From: Mesaphorura yosii | Lineage: Eukaryota; Arthropoda; Collembola; Poduromorpha; Tullbergiidae | DNA length: 64,000 bases | Direction of reading: 5' to 3' | NCBI GenBank assembly: GCA_009869945.1 | Contig: WIXG01000040.1 | Span: 124,001 to 188,000 of the forward strand | Part shown: one piece after another, positions 34,801 through 48,800 of the stretch | How positions within the stretch are numbered: the first letter of the stretch is position 1 | Layout: every line of letters begins with the position of its first letter | Translations under genes and position numbers: made by a program | Notes under the pieces: generated by a model | Database searches by the model: none | What the model was told of the DNA's origin: nothing | Seen by the model: the letters and a program-made list of their open reading frames with translations, nothing else

Positions 34801-37800
34801 CTCTGAATTTCTGACAATGCATTGGCTTGCCTTGCTTTCTCTGCAACTCTACACAATGCAGTGCTCAATCGTATGTATTATGCATCTACCATTGGCATTT
34901 GGATATGTATGAAGTTCGGCTTGGCTGGGAACGGGAATGCATTCCGAGCTGGAAGTGCAGAGCAGCAGAACATGGAATAATAATATTACGGCGAATGACC
35001 ACTGAGAGAGGACCGGAGTACATTATTATACAGAAAACGCAATTTCAGGGGATGAATTCTCACTTCTGCAAGAATAGAGACCAAAGTGGCAAGTATAGCC
35101 TAGCCGGCCGCGGTGAGAATGAGAGTCTGAATATTCCATTTCCATCCAAGTCAAAGGAAGTGGGAGAGGGAGACGACATGAGAACGCGTCCGAACGAATT
35201 TCCTTCTTTCCGATGATTCTTCGCTTCCAAGTGTTCAGCCACCTGAAGCAGCATTCAAATCACCATACCCGCATGAATTTGGTGTATATCAGCATTCCTG
35301 AAATCCTTGTCTGCAAATGTGGTGGAGGAATAGACCGACGACGACCAGGAACAAGAGCAAGACTGACCACTGCACTGCTCAGCCATGCATACGAGTGAGA
35401 AAATCAATAGAAGCTGGTCAGGCAAATGAAATGATGAAAAAGAAGTTTAGTCCAATGCAGCCTAGACCGTATTTGAGAGAAAAAACATGAATGCCAAAGT
35501 CGATGGTGCAATAAAAACCAAATCGTCTCTGAATCTCATTTCAGGAGCTTTCTGTTTCTGCTCCGAATTACACTTCTCCTCAATGTGAAAGGCTATCTTC
35601 ACGTCGCAGGCTAGAGAAAGGATCCGGGCCTCCATTCGCCTGCCTGAATGGCATTACTGCGGTTGCTGCTTTCCTGCATACATTGTATTTACGCTATCCT
35701 ACTGTAGTCAGCCCGGGCCGGCAGTCGGACGTAGTCAGAGCAGAAATACATTATGCGGAAGATTGCAGACACAATTTTTATTTCATTTTTTACAGCTTTT
35801 GAATCTAAACTAAAAGAAGTCTGAGACTCTGCCTGCGCAATGGGTGCGGGCGGAAGCGTATGGGAAAGAAAGAGGCTCAGAATCCAAGGAAGTGAGGAAG
35901 AAAGGCAAGATAATTGACAGAGAACCTGATCTCTTTCCTTTTTCTTTCTATGTCATTATCTTTTCTCCCAATAAACGAAAGCATTTGCTTTGTCTCTTTC
36001 TGTGCGTGTGAATAATCCTCCCGTTTGAAGGATTTGTGTGACTCGTTTCCTTTATTTCTTCACTTTCTCCTTTTATCTCTCCTTATTCATTCAAAGCCAT
36101 GCACCGATGCACGCGACACACGTTGGTTTGCGAATAGAACTTTCAGAGGCTTCTTCTTCGCGCATGTGAAATTGAAAACACCGACTCGGCACTCCCTTCA
36201 ACGTTCATTCCTATTTCTTTCAACGAAATTTTTATACAAACTTCCTTGGTTGATGAATTTGGGCATTGTTGAATCTAGAACTTAAGGCCACATAATTATA
36301 TTCCTGACCACAGAACGTCATAAACAAAAACATTAAATTCAAGCAACAACCTTTTGTAGGAATAGAACTCGTCATTGTCCTTATGTACAAAAATGAATCA
36401 AGAGTTCCCCTGTCGAGTATACGCTGCAGTAATCTCGAATTTATCTTTTGCACTTCAAGCTGACGCACAATACTTGACATTCTTATACTTTATACGGTTT
36501 TTATTATACATTTTCTCTGTGACGGCCAAGAATCTTTAAAGGCTCGGAAAATATAAACAAAACCTGCGAGCCACACATGTCGGGGGCATAATCGTGCAGT
36601 TGTCGTGTATGTAGACTGCGCGTACGTCCCAGATGAAAGAATAATATATTATCCGAGAAGAAAGTTTTTGTATTTTCAATTTCGCGAGTACCAGGCGTAT
36701 CACGCGTACGCACGGCAAGACAGAATCGTAATCCAACGACGAGCAGATCAGCAGCGCACGACACACCATCCTGAGAATGAAGCGACGGAGAAGCTGTTTA
36801 TTTTTTTATCTAATGCGTGAAATATGGAAGCCAACAGTAATATATTTCGTTACACAGGAATGCGAGATGAGCGGGATTGTTGCTGTTTACTGCAACACTG
36901 CGAGCGACCCGGCGTACGTGTACATAAATGCAATAAACCAAAGTTTACTCTGCCACCATAATTTTTGCACATGCGGAGAGCGTGTAAAAAGTAACCGAAC
37001 AAATTTTATTACGCGTACATAAACAAAGTTTTGGTAACATAATTCTGATGCTATCCTAGTGTGAGGATGCGATTGCGATGAAAGTGTGAAGTAGACGTGG
37101 ATTTTGCATCCGTGCATCTCGTACATAATTTGGCGCACAAGACTTCTTGTGTACGGTGGAGCGAATTGAGTAAGAAAGCAACACTCGTACAGAAAAAACT
37201 CTAATAAGCATAAGGAGTTTGCGTTCTAGTATTTCTGTTTCCGTGAATTCTGCGATTCTGCTGCCTTTATGCTTCTGGAAAATTAGAGTCGCTGTTCGTA
37301 CATCATACGATGTGGCACTCGTGCTCGTGTGTGCATGCACAATGTGAGAGAATAAGAATCAGACACATCATCTTTCAAATGGGGAATTCTTTTTCTTATT
37401 ACATTACATTATATTACATTCTCGTTCTCATTTCCAGAATTCCACTATTTTTCTGTCAAAAAGAAAAAGTGAGAGAGATTTTCACTTCTTCCTCCCCATC
37501 CTCGCTGGTGCTGCGCTGTGCGAACGGCTTACATTGTAATATTCAATGACGCATCGCGAGGCGGGTGTCACTCAACCCATTTCCGATTCTTGCAGGCACA
37601 AGTCCGGGTCCGGAGAGACAGGCCCGAGCTCGACAAGCCTTACGTACATACATATTTTAGATTACGGAAGACAGCAAGAAAGATTTTCTCCATATCAATT
37701 TTTGACTCGTCTTTGAAATTCAGTTTTTCGCCTCCTTTTCCACGAATTCGACTGTCAACTGTAATTTCTCCAACTCCGGCCTTCTTTTGCATTCTCAGCT

Positions 37801-40800
37801 CAAGAGTTCACTCTGAGACTCTGCCCGTCTTTCTCTTTCTGTCGTTCTGTCGTCTGTCCAATCAATCCTCCTTATTCTCTCCAAAGTCTTCAACTTTCCT
37901 TCCATCCCAGCGTAAGTTTCTTACACAAGATGCGACACTCAATTTTCGTGGAATAAGAAAGGAGATACTCTTCATGTCAATTTTCTTCACACTTGCTTTT
38001 GATATCGTGAAAAGGTGTTTTCGTCCTTCAGCGTGAGTCTTTTTCAGACATTTTGAATTTTTCGCTCGCCTCTCGATACAAACACTACTTTTAAGTGTCA
38101 AATTTTTACATGAGAATGTCAAGAAATTTTAAAAAGTCGCTACAAGTCTCCCATTTCAAGGTGCAAAAAACAATTTCTGGAAAGGTTTTATTCTTAAGGG
38201 GTTTCAAAATTTTTCTGCTTCAAATTTGACACTTACTTTGAGTTTTGGAGATGATGTGGCCATGCTGTTCTCATGCGCTGGTTTTGCAACACCTAAGCTC
38301 AAGCTTCGAAAGTTCACCCATTAAAGTGACCAAAGCTTAACTGTCGGCACAAAAATATAAATGAGTGGGCAGTTTGCAGTCTTCCATTGATATCATTTAC
38401 TGAGAGGCAAAGGCCAAAATAATTAGTCTAGGTGATTTTAATCATGAATGTAGGCAACCTTCAATGAACATTTATTCTTGGAAAAATAGCTGATGCATTG
38501 AAAGTTTGATGAACGTCGTCTCATCTCGTACTCATAAGGTGCTTTCCAGATAATCAGTATTAATACGGATTCACTTCGTTTGAAATGAAGATGAGAGCTT
38601 CCCGTTAATGACGATCAACGTCAGTCCGTGTAGTGATGATGATTAGACCCTCATTGGTGAAGAGATGAAATTGTATACATAAAAATGCTGCTCCTGGCAA
38701 AAAAGTAGCAAGCGAAACGTGGGGACGAGAGCCACGAAATGAGAGAAAGTTAAGATTACGGCGACAACTAACGAAAGACAGGAGCGAGGGAGCTGAACCG
38801 GAGACTAATTTGTAAAAATAAGTAGATGAAAATGAAGGAGGACCGAGAAAGGGGAAAAGTTAGTTTTCTCTTTGTAGATCGTAGGACGGAGCGAGCTGCA
38901 GCATAATAAGTACGTGATAAGAATTTGGGTGACAAAACTCAAGGCAAGGAGGACCTCGCTGCACCATGTTAGTATTCTGTGTTGATATTTTTCTACTTTA
39001 TGTATTCTATTTCTTGGCTGGACCAAAGAGAAAGGAAATGTAGAATACGGACGGTGGACTTTGGTGTTTTCTCTTGATTTGACTGTACCGTGCACGGTGC
39101 TTGGCCTGCCTGCGAGATGTGAGTATTCGGTGGACAGTAGCGCACCGACACAGAGTACATACAAAACAGTTGACAAGAGGAAACTTTCTCTCATCTCATT
39201 TTCTTCCCCAGACACAACGTCAAAGTACAATTTGCTGTCCGAAAAACTTCAAGTAATAAAATGCCCGACTTTTGTGCATTCACCGTTCTGAATATTGAGT
39301 AGGTGTCTGCTTGATGAAAGATGTACACAAACTCACAAAGTCGCATCGTTCGGCTATCGCCTGTCGCCCGTCCACGTAAGACAAAGGCAAATCGAAATGT
39401 TTCTCATGCTTTGGTCTGTCGGGCCTGTGTTCGTGAACAATTTTAGTAGTTTGATTGCCGCCACGTACCTGATGAGAAGAGACTAAAGTTAATCTGGTCC
39501 CTGTACATATGTACGAGTAAATCAGGAAATTAATGTGTTGAGGGCTATTGCCAGTTTGTGGCAGAACAATGTAGAATTTTTCACATTTACGACCCAACAA
39601 AAGTAAGGAAATCCTACATGGACCAATTTACTGAAACATAAACCCTTTTTAGTGCATACCAAAAATATGGCGAGATAATATTACATAACTACACATTAGC
39701 GTAAGTAGAAACAAAGGCTGAGAGAGAGCACAACAGCAACTGCAAACTCATACATTCTCCTTATTATATTCGGAGCTAAATTATTATACCAAGGCAAGGT
39801 AATATTTCCAAGGTGGAGGGGCAGCGCACGATCACCACTGCGGCGGCCACGTAGCACATGAAAGAAAGTTATTATTATTAGTAAAGCAAGCCAGACCTAC
39901 ACCTAGACTTCTGAGAATCATTACGAAGTTGTAAAGTACAACTAAGACGGAGACTCGTACACAGAACAACAGCTACAAAGAACATAGGCAGAAAAATAAT
40001 AATAAAATACGTGCATTAATATGTTGCAAAGATGAAAAAGGAAATGTATAAAATTACATAGGTGAATTCTGCTTTCTGAGTCCTTAGGCCCTTTTCTTTC
40101 TCTTGCGTTGTGAACGTAGGTAACAACTTTCTCTTGTTACAAACTTGCCTGCTTTCTCAAACTGTCGTCTCTTTACGAGCTTAAGTCTTTTGTTTGCCTT
40201 TAATTATAGAACTGAGAACACTGGGCAGGGCGGACCAGAGAGAAGCACGAGGCACCAAACTCTCTGAAGGATCAAAGCACAAAAATCCCCAATTTGAACA
40301 GTGCAACGTGCGCGCGAGAGTTAAGACCGGTGCCGGTTCTGCTTTACATGAAAAATACGGCGTACCGGGAAATCTATTAATTCCAGATTGATTATGGGCA
40401 CTTCTTGCTCGCCATCGCCCTCGGTAGCCATCATTCATTGCTTGCACGGGCACTGATGCTAGACGAGCTGGAAGCTGCGGATCAGCTCGGCTTTCGGCTT
40501 GCACACACGTGAATTATATATTGCGATGTATTTCATATTCTGAGCTGGATTCTGAAGAAGCGTGGATCGGTCCACCTGCCAAGGCAATGCAAGGTTGGCA
40601 GGCAGGCGAGTAAAGAAATTTGTAAGATCTTTCTACTGTGAAAGCATGAAAAGAAAATCAAAGGCCTGCCTGAGAGGAAAATAATTCTAATCATGATCCT
40701 GTGCAGTGTTGGGCAAGATTAAGTTATGAGAAATGTATTCACCTTATTTCTCATTTGAGATTTACTATGCCTTTGTTCTCCTTTCCAATCACGGTGCTCT

Positions 40801-41668
40801 CCTACTTTCTTTCTGTTACTATTACCTGACTGGAGCCGAATTCCCAGTTGCTTTCATAAAATAATTTCATTTTGGATGGACGAACTTCCTAAGGAAAGAT
40901 TGACTTTATATAGTTTCGAAGCACTACTCGCTGGATTCGTGACTAATGAATACAAATTCGTTTTGTTCAAGTATTGATACAAGAATTCCAAATCAGGAAT
41001 CTTACTTGCGGTTTCTGCATTTCGAATTTCTTCGCCAATTTCAACAGTTTGACGTCAACCCGCACAGTTAATTCATAATCCTTAGCTTCAGTAAAACTTT
41101 TCCGGATTTAGTAGGACACAAAATAGTTATTGTATTACACGCTTTGCAGAGCTTCTCATTATTGGAAAGCATCCTAACAATCCTATTTTATGTGCAATCT
41201 CGATCTCGCAAGATTCATGTACAGATTGTAGAGTGGACCATGACCAGTCGCCAACTAATAAGGGTTCGGTTGAAGCAACTCATTCGTTATGGATAACTCG
41301 TTTGAATGGAATTGCATTGAAAGAACGAACGCAGGTCGGACTTCCACTCTCCCGTCTCGCCATTAGGCATTCTTTCCTCTCCTTGCTTCACATCAATAAT
41401 CCTTTCCAAAATCCAAATGAACTCAATCCCAAAATAACATTTATTCTGATTATCAAAGGAGGGATGATTTCGTACACTAATTGCGGATCAAGTACAATAT
41501 CTGGTATCTCTTTGCTTTAAGCTGCATTCTACAATTGATAAATACTAAATAACAAGGCCAACTAATCAATAATGCTAACAAGTAATCCTTACAAGCTAAG
41601 GGCCAGTAGGGTTGGACGTTGTTTTAAAGCCAGTACATTCAGCAATCGTTGACCAGGTGCTGAGGAAC
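31894..41668. other. Gene desert, no supported gene
   Basis: Many open frames occur on both strands, including a long minus one at 34846-34007 that is rich in Phe, Ser and His because of pyrimidine tracts. They overlap each other in several frames and have no domains or consistent splice sites. Short GGCAGGCAG and AATAATA runs recur. This may be intergenic or intronic sequence. I see no RNA gene. Confidence 0.5.
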
Positions 41669-42379
41669 TCAAATAGGCACAATAGGTACAGCATCCGGCA
41701 GGACATTTACCACGAACTGCCCAAACAGATTGCCGGGCGGATTGTAGAGTCCAACTCCAACCGTGAACCCATTTCTTGACGAAACGGCAAAGCAAAATCC
41801 TTCGGACGACACCCAAATCAGTTGAGTGAACTCAGCTGTTTGATGGAACAGGCCAGGATTATTGTAATCATACAGCCGTCCCTCGTCGTACCAAAGCTTT
41901 GTGCCTGACTCAGCAATGTCGATATTTGTCCAATCGCCGTTTTCACCGGCAACAATGCTTTCGCCAAGAAACCCTTTGTGTGGACAAGTGTGATCCCTCG
42001 TGCGTTTGTGAGCATAGTATTGGGCGCAAAGTTGGGCAAGGTAGCATATCTATGAAATGACAGAAATGCCACTGAAGAGCTTTTTTATCAAACATCGTAT
42101 ACGGTACACATTCTGAAACTCAGAACTTACGTGCTCGTCCAGGATTAAAGGTGGAGCTCCATGAATAGAACGGTACTCATTGTGCAATTCCACTGCTCGA
42201 ATCTGGTATGCTAAAAATTAAACGTTGAGGATTACTTGAGTTAAGTGGCGACCATGCCCACTGAGTCATGTGATACGTATGAGGCGTTATATTGGAATCT
42301 GAAACTTACGTTCTTGTGAAAATGCATTTTCAGTCAGTAGCAGAATAGTGGCAAAGATGATCGACAGGAATCTATACAT
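41669..42379 (-). CDS. Secreted CAP/SCP-domain protein (CRISP/GAPR-1 superfamily), 176 aa
   Basis: Minus-strand exons 42379-42310, 42210-42131 and 42049-41669 give 531 nt with fitting phases (donors GTAAGT, acceptors TTTTTAG and TTTCATAG). Residues 1-21 are a signal peptide (MYRFLSIIFATILLLTENAFS). The CAP domain follows: AVELHNEYRSIHGAPPLILD (about 30-49), CAQYYAHKRTRDHTCPHKGF then LGESIV, LWYDEGRLYDYNNPG, EFTQLIW, and YNPPGNLFGQFVVNVLP at the end. These correspond to CAP motifs 1-4. The family comprises secreted proteins such as GAPR-1, CRISP and insect antigen-5 relatives, with roles in lipid binding and signalling. The motif usually written GHFTQ is AEFTQ here, so the second metal-binding histidine is replaced by Glu. 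There is no C-terminal cysteine-rich extension. The gene stands alone in the desert. Confidence 0.93.
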
Positions 42380-43814
42380 GCTTCCAGGAAATTAAATTGT
42401 GGAATAGACAAGAATCGTCTAGAGGGTTAAGTTCTGAAATCAATACAAAGTAAAGGGTTTTATGTGCGTTCGATTGTAGTAGTCAATTAGTTTACTCAAT
42501 CATTTCAATTTTATCCCGACAAACTTACTTTCAGATCCACCTTTGTTTATGCTGACAATTGCTAAAATCTAGTTACAATGGATGCAATGCGGAGTCACTA
42601 TTAAACCTGGCAGTTTCGCCGTATATGGCTCACAAGCAGAAACAGAGTAACCGGAATTGAACGTCGTACTGAACAGTGCCAGCGACTAATCTTACGACAT
42701 TTCTACCCTACTCTGCAACTTGTCCACACAACTGCATTAACTGATTTAAATGCTAGACCACTCACATTATGAAAACATAATTAAATTATTACTGATAGGA
42801 AAGGCTGTACCTTGCACGGAGTTTGACCTTCTTGATACACCTGCAAGTTGTACCCAAGTGCAGCAATACTTGCTTGATTTGCTTAAACCATCCCGTTCGG
42901 TTACGTTTTACGTGATTCATTATTTTAATTATTCGAGCTCGACTTGACATTGACTTAGAGGAAAAGTTCTAGCACTAATTGCAGGTACTTGTTCTTTGAA
43001 GATTCTGTCGAACTGGATGCTCATGACAAATGCCATTTGAATACCGCTTGTGTGCAGTTCGACCGAAAGGAAACAGTCAGCGTTAAGAATCCTGGGAAAT
43101 TCGTAAGTTTCTATTATCAAAAGATGTTGTGCTGGAATGAATAAAACAAATGCGCAAATTGAGAACCGATACAACAGGATTTAAATGTTATTCCGAGCCC
43201 ACAAAAGCTTAACAATATATCTTCCAGAAATGTAGAATCACTGATTTGCGATTTGCTTTCCACTTTATCGTGCATGTCGGACGATTAACCTTTTCCACGC
43301 TCATAAATTGACAGAGTTGCTGCATGACATGAATGAATGAATACAAAAACATTGCTCAAATATTCACTTTTCCCATCGCGTTTAACCCCTTTTCCATTTC
43401 TAAGTAGGATGTAAATTTGAGAACAAAGTTTGAGATTCTGTACAGAAGTAGGTTTTCCGTACTTAAAGAGTAAAAGGATTCTAATTCAAGTATTTTTTTT
43501 GTAGGGAGCTTCAGTATTTTGGGGGAATATTCACATAAAAACGCGATCATCATAATGGATTCGGTCTCAAAGATCAAATCACGCATAATAATGCAGGATT
43601 CGGTCCGGGAGTTGGGAAGAGAAGGGTGAACCGAAAGCCCTTTCGGTGATGCGGTGAGAAAAGAAAAGGATGAAGATCGAAGCTGGTTTGGGGTGAAATA
43701 TCCACAAGCAGACACAGGTTCCAAATGCCGAAGACTCAATGCACCTTCCCGTATGTTTTTTTTAGCCTTTTTACCTTTTTCGTGATTAAATATTTGCACC
43801 TTTCCGTAAACTAG

Positions 43815-43860
43815 GAAAAGGGTTTCCTTTCCATAGCGAATAAATACGGAAACCCTTTTC
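43815..43860. repeat. 13-bp perfect inverted repeat
   Basis: GAAAAGGGTTTCC at 43815-43827 and GGAAACCCTTTTC at 43848-43860 can form a hairpin with a 20-nt loop. Similar A-rich and GGTTTCC-like words occur nearby, so it may be a fragment of an AT-rich repeat. Confidence 0.5.
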
Positions 43861-45800
43861 AGTACTTTTTACGCGTATTTTAATGATTTTAGTTATTCGT
43901 GAGAAAAATCCTCTAAAAAGTATAACATTGAAGGGTTGTACGCAGCTGAACTTCATTGAAACCAGCCTTTTTCACCCAAAATGCTAATTTTTCTTCTTAA
44001 TCATCTGCGAGCTCTTTACTCTTTACCTCTTTTTCAATAAAACTGGCACAATGTGATTTGGGTCGTAAAAAGTGTGTACAATTTATTTCCCAGGTCTGTC
44101 ATTACTCATGCTCATCCAACCTATTACATAAGTTCACCGTATCGTACATTTTTCCACTTTTATTGAAAAACAGATTTCCAACTTCTGTAAAGTAAAGAGT
44201 GAGATTTTTTGCTATTAATTTGGCTTGTACTTGTACCCTTTCCGTTTTTCTAATTTTCTCACAATGTTAATCATGCTTCTCGATGTTTACTCCTTTTTCT
44301 GATTTTAGAGGGAATCTTGGACGTGGATTTTCATGGGAAGATGAAAGAAAAATGCGTTCGCGTATTTCTGGAAAGCTGGAGTTTGTGATTCTCTGCCGCA
44401 GTCGGCATCTGAAAATTATCGGCTCATTTTCGAAAGAAGCCATGAAGAATCCAATCGCAGGTCCAGTTACACTATCGCTCAATATTCACCGTGTTGACGT
44501 GCCAATAATTAAAATCGTTTTGTGAGGGCTCATTAGTTGAAATAAAATCAGTACGTGATTCAGTAACTAATAACCGACTGGAAAGTGTGTGCACTTGCTT
44601 AAATTAATTGACTAAAATGCACTCAGTGTCGTGATGTGATCACATGTGCCTGATTTTCATGTGTGGTCCACTTTGTTAACTTGATTTTATATTAAAAATT
44701 AACTCGCTTAGCGGAGTTCATCTTGCAAGTAGCAGCGGCAGATTGATCAAAGAAATCAATCCATCACAATATTTTCTGGTAAGTTAATTATTTGTAATAG
44801 TGTGCCTATGACGTACTTCATCTTGCATTTCTCATCTGTTGTATTCATTCTTGAGCTCCTGAAAAATGCATGTTATTATGGAAGCGTTTCGTCTGGCATG
44901 GTCTCATTGTCTCATCTTTCCCGTCTCTGGTCTGATCCCGAGCTTTTCATCCAACAATAAAATATTGCTTGCTTTGTCCTGTCTGTGCCTGGTCTACTGC
45001 ACTTTTCTCATCTCAACAATTTCTTAAATTGATAATTTCATAGAGTGAATTCCTCCACTACTCTGCGAAATGAAATGCAATCATGCCAACGCCGCCAATA
45101 CTTGGAGCCTGAGCTTGGCAACGCCAACGCAAGAATTCTTCGTGTACAAAGGGAGTTAAGCTCCCATTGCACATTAGTTTTCATGCTTCTGTGGTTTCGG
45201 ATTCGTTATTTTGAGTAGCTCATTCGCATTTTGAATTGATGAATATAAATAATGCCGTATTTTCTCTTAGTCGCTAGTTCATCTCGTGAATGTTTCTCTG
45301 AAATAGATAAATGCGCTTTAGTCTTTCTTGACTCCCTTTCTCTTGTGGAGTCTGCTTTGCTCTGCCTTTGTGATAATATTTCATACGGAATCATGCAAAA
45401 GAAACGAAGCGAAGACTTGGCCGCTGGAAATATTGCCGAAGAATTTCTGGAGCAGCATTAGACATTTATTTAAGCGTCGTGCCTAATGCAACTGCTGTGG
45501 CCAGGATACGAGAAATGTGAAATGGAATAATATAATAATTCTATCTTCTGTAACATTGTTAAGACCACTGCTAAGGCAGTCGCAAGACTAGGCGCTCATT
45601 CGTTCCCTCGGAAAGAAGAAGCCAAGGCGCACCGAGTATTTCACGTCTAGAGACAACTAAAGGGTAATCCTATTATGATATTTCTTCTCTTTGAAGAGAG
45701 AGCAAGAATGGAAACCCGGCAGGGCGAGGAAAGTTCCCTTGGACTTTCGCTCATTCAATCTAAATTGAACTGAATGAATAAAATGTTGCTTCTACAACTT

Positions 45801-45827
45801 TATAATAATACAAATAATAATAATAAA
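45801..45827. repeat. (TAA)n microsatellite
   Basis: An imperfect TAA/ATA trinucleotide tract of about 27 nt. Similar shorter tracts are scattered over 28-64 kb. Confidence 0.6.
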
Positions 45828-48800
45828 AGAAATTTTGCTGGAAAATAATAACGGAAGTAACCAGAAAGAGTCGAAAGGACGAGATTTCCACGAAACAATC
45901 CGGCAGAGGCAGACAACTTCAAGCAGAAGTTTCACTTTGAGCCGAATTCGTCCAAGTACTCGTCTAGGTTTTTGAAGCACTTCAATAATATAATTTCGGC
46001 CATGCCATTATTGCATGTAATGCGTTGTAGAAGTGATTTTTGAAACGCAGGAAGAAGAATGCACTTTATTTTAAGTTTATTCGGACTAAAAGTGGAAAAG
46101 TCCGTGTACAAATGCCGGGGCTGACAATGGACGACAATTTTTTCTTGTAAATTTAATGTAATGTAATGTCGAACTGCCACTACACACTATTTCCATGCTG
46201 GTCCAAGTTATCTCGGACTTGATGTATGTGCGCGCACAGGAAGAAGTCCACGAAGGCAGAGATAATATGCCTGCCTGCCCGCCGAGCAATGGCTTGCCAG
46301 ACAGGAAAGCGGAGGAAAGGAAATAATAGTCAGAGAGCCTTTATCATAAAAAGTTGGAAATAAGTTATGGAATCAGAGCCTGAGCAGAGGAAATGAGTAT
46401 GCCGGACTTCAAATGAATAGCAATGGCAAAGGCAGAGATAGCAGGCACAAAGAATAATAATATCTAAAGAATTCGCAAAGAATTGCACAAAACTTTCTTC
46501 CTACATTTTTTATTCAATTATCCTATCTCTGACCGGCTCCCGCTTGCTTGCTCCGTGTGCCGGCTGTGCGTAATGATAAGAATGTTTTTGAAGAACGACT
46601 CAAAAAGTATCCAAAGGAAAATAGTTTTTGTAACTAACTAGAATAGTAATAGGATGTATAATTTAAGATGGAGATGAAATAAAAAGTGGACGGGGAAAGA
46701 AATGCTGTAGATGCTCTTTTACAATCCGATTTGACTTGATATTTCTTCTGTCGACTCCTAAACTTGTCTCCTTTGACTGCCTGCTGCTTTCTCAAGCTTT
46801 TACAGGGTAAAAGCCTCATTTTCCAGAGTCCAGAGTCTTCTTGCATTGGATTGTTGTTGTCTCGTTTCGTCAAGTTTTGCAATTATATAATGTTATTTTG
46901 AGTCACGCAGTAAAGGCTGTGCATTAAGGGAACTTATAATTGACATAATAAGCATTGTTGTCGCATTGCTTGTTAGTTGGAAATATAAAATATATATGCC
47001 CAATGTAAACCCGCATGGTAATTGCAGCACACCACAAGGACGAGTTCATGTGCATCTTGCGTCGTGTATCGTGTCGTGTTTGTCTTGTCCGCATTATTAT
47101 AATGATACCAGCTCGATATTCTCCTGTTTTGCGCCTTGTCTTTGTTGGTCCTGCAGCTGTGTTCACCAAGGCAGGCATGGCATGGGCATGCACTTTCTCC
47201 GGTCCTGGAAAACTTGTTATAAGGATTTTCTTGAAGGGACGAAGAAATTTTTCTTGTTTTTTTTTTCATTTTTATATGTAATGCCACTTTACACGATTTC
47301 TCATGGGAATTTATGACGATCCTATTCTACCTTTCTCTTTCTCACATTTTCATACATAACATTCCGTATAACGGCCCTTCTGCGCATGAAGAAGCGTCGT
47401 AATATATTTGAGCATACAGATGAAGGAATGGAAGATGATATTATATTATTATTACGACTGTCCGTCCACCAGCGAGCCACGCAGCCACCAAGCTCCCATT
47501 TCTGCGGGGATAAGGAAGGCTTACCGTATAATAATACGGCTGGAGAGAAAACGCAAAAGCGGTACTTTCATTCTCATAAATATTATTCCACGCTGTATTA
47601 TAATATGCCACTTTCCCAGAATTTTTCATCCTTTCTCTACGACTGCCAGGGCAGACATTCAGAAAAGAAAAAAGACACTGCGGCAAGCCAATTTTACAGA
47701 AAAGCTTGTAACACGCTGCACGCGTGAAAGGAGGAAGTGGCTTGTGTGAAGACACTCTACCTCGTGAAGGAAAGGATGCATGCTGGCTAGAACATTAGCC
47801 TACCAAATATCACGACTCACATTCAGGCATAAAAAGGAGGCGATTTCATCTTTTTATTGCAGGCAATAGAATAAATTTCAGTTTTCAGGATTCTAACAAT
47901 GTCGACTCCATTTCTAGCACGACGCACATACGAAGTCTATAAGAAGCTTTTTCGGCCGACATGCGCACATCCTAATGAAGTCAACTTCAGCATAATAGTA
48001 TTCTTTTGCATAATACATAGTAGTAGTTCTTTTTCATCAGACGGCTTTTGCTTTTTGCCGACCCTGAAATGAGAAATGACTGCTGATAGTGCTGCGTTGG
48101 ACAAGAAATGCGAATGAAAATTAGTTGGGCAATTCATGACAGACATTCAAACATATATCTTTCAAAGTTTTCATTGTAAATATGCATTTATCATTCCGTA
48201 TTGCTATCGAGAATCCGAATTCAATAATGTTGGTATTGTCAAACATGGATATTCAATAGCATCTAGCGGTATGAACAGCAAATCTCTATTGTAGCCTTCC
48301 CAACCCCAAAGCACGAACATACAATCAAAGCTGTTAATCATAGCCGTAATGAATTCTCAATTTATACGATGTGAACACGTAGCACATCATAACGTGATCC
48401 AAGAATGCGTATTTCAACTTCTGCAATCGCAGTCGGCATTTTCGGTCTAAAAAGTCAAAGACGTTTGCTCAATACGTTGGGTCCGACTTTAAGATAGGAT
48501 GAGTAGACGTCCCATTCTTCTTCTGGTATTGTTCGCAGTTGTGTTATTTGAATTTCTTGTTACATGTGTGGATATGTATTGCTTTTGCCACTGCTCGTGA
48601 AATACGCGCAGTATGGTTTTACACGTATGAGTCCCTCGCTGTGCCCGTTTCCCTGCACATACTGTGACGATGATTACGGAAGTGCAACACAAATGCACAA
48701 AATTGACTTTGACACTCTGGCGACCGGACCCGCACTGGGGAGAAAGAATAAAGTACGCCCCACTTTGTTGCAGGATAACTATCCATCATTTTCATCTTAT

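Noticed and set aside
34007-34846. 279-codon minus-strand open frame
   Set aside because: It is rich in Phe, Ser, His and Leu from pyrimidine tracts, overlaps two other long minus frames in the same DNA, and shows no domain or splice context. Composition explains its length.
37518-38122. 172-codon plus frame and a 86-codon minus frame in 37.5-38.1 kb
   Set aside because: The DNA is T/C-rich with repeated TTTCTC words; both strands are open and no protein-like motif appears. The GTAAGT at 37911 is probably coincidental.
40181-40504. 107-codon minus frame with a 65-codon plus frame opposite
   Set aside because: The locally GC-rich DNA keeps both strands open. No family resemblance, signal peptide or splice structure was found.
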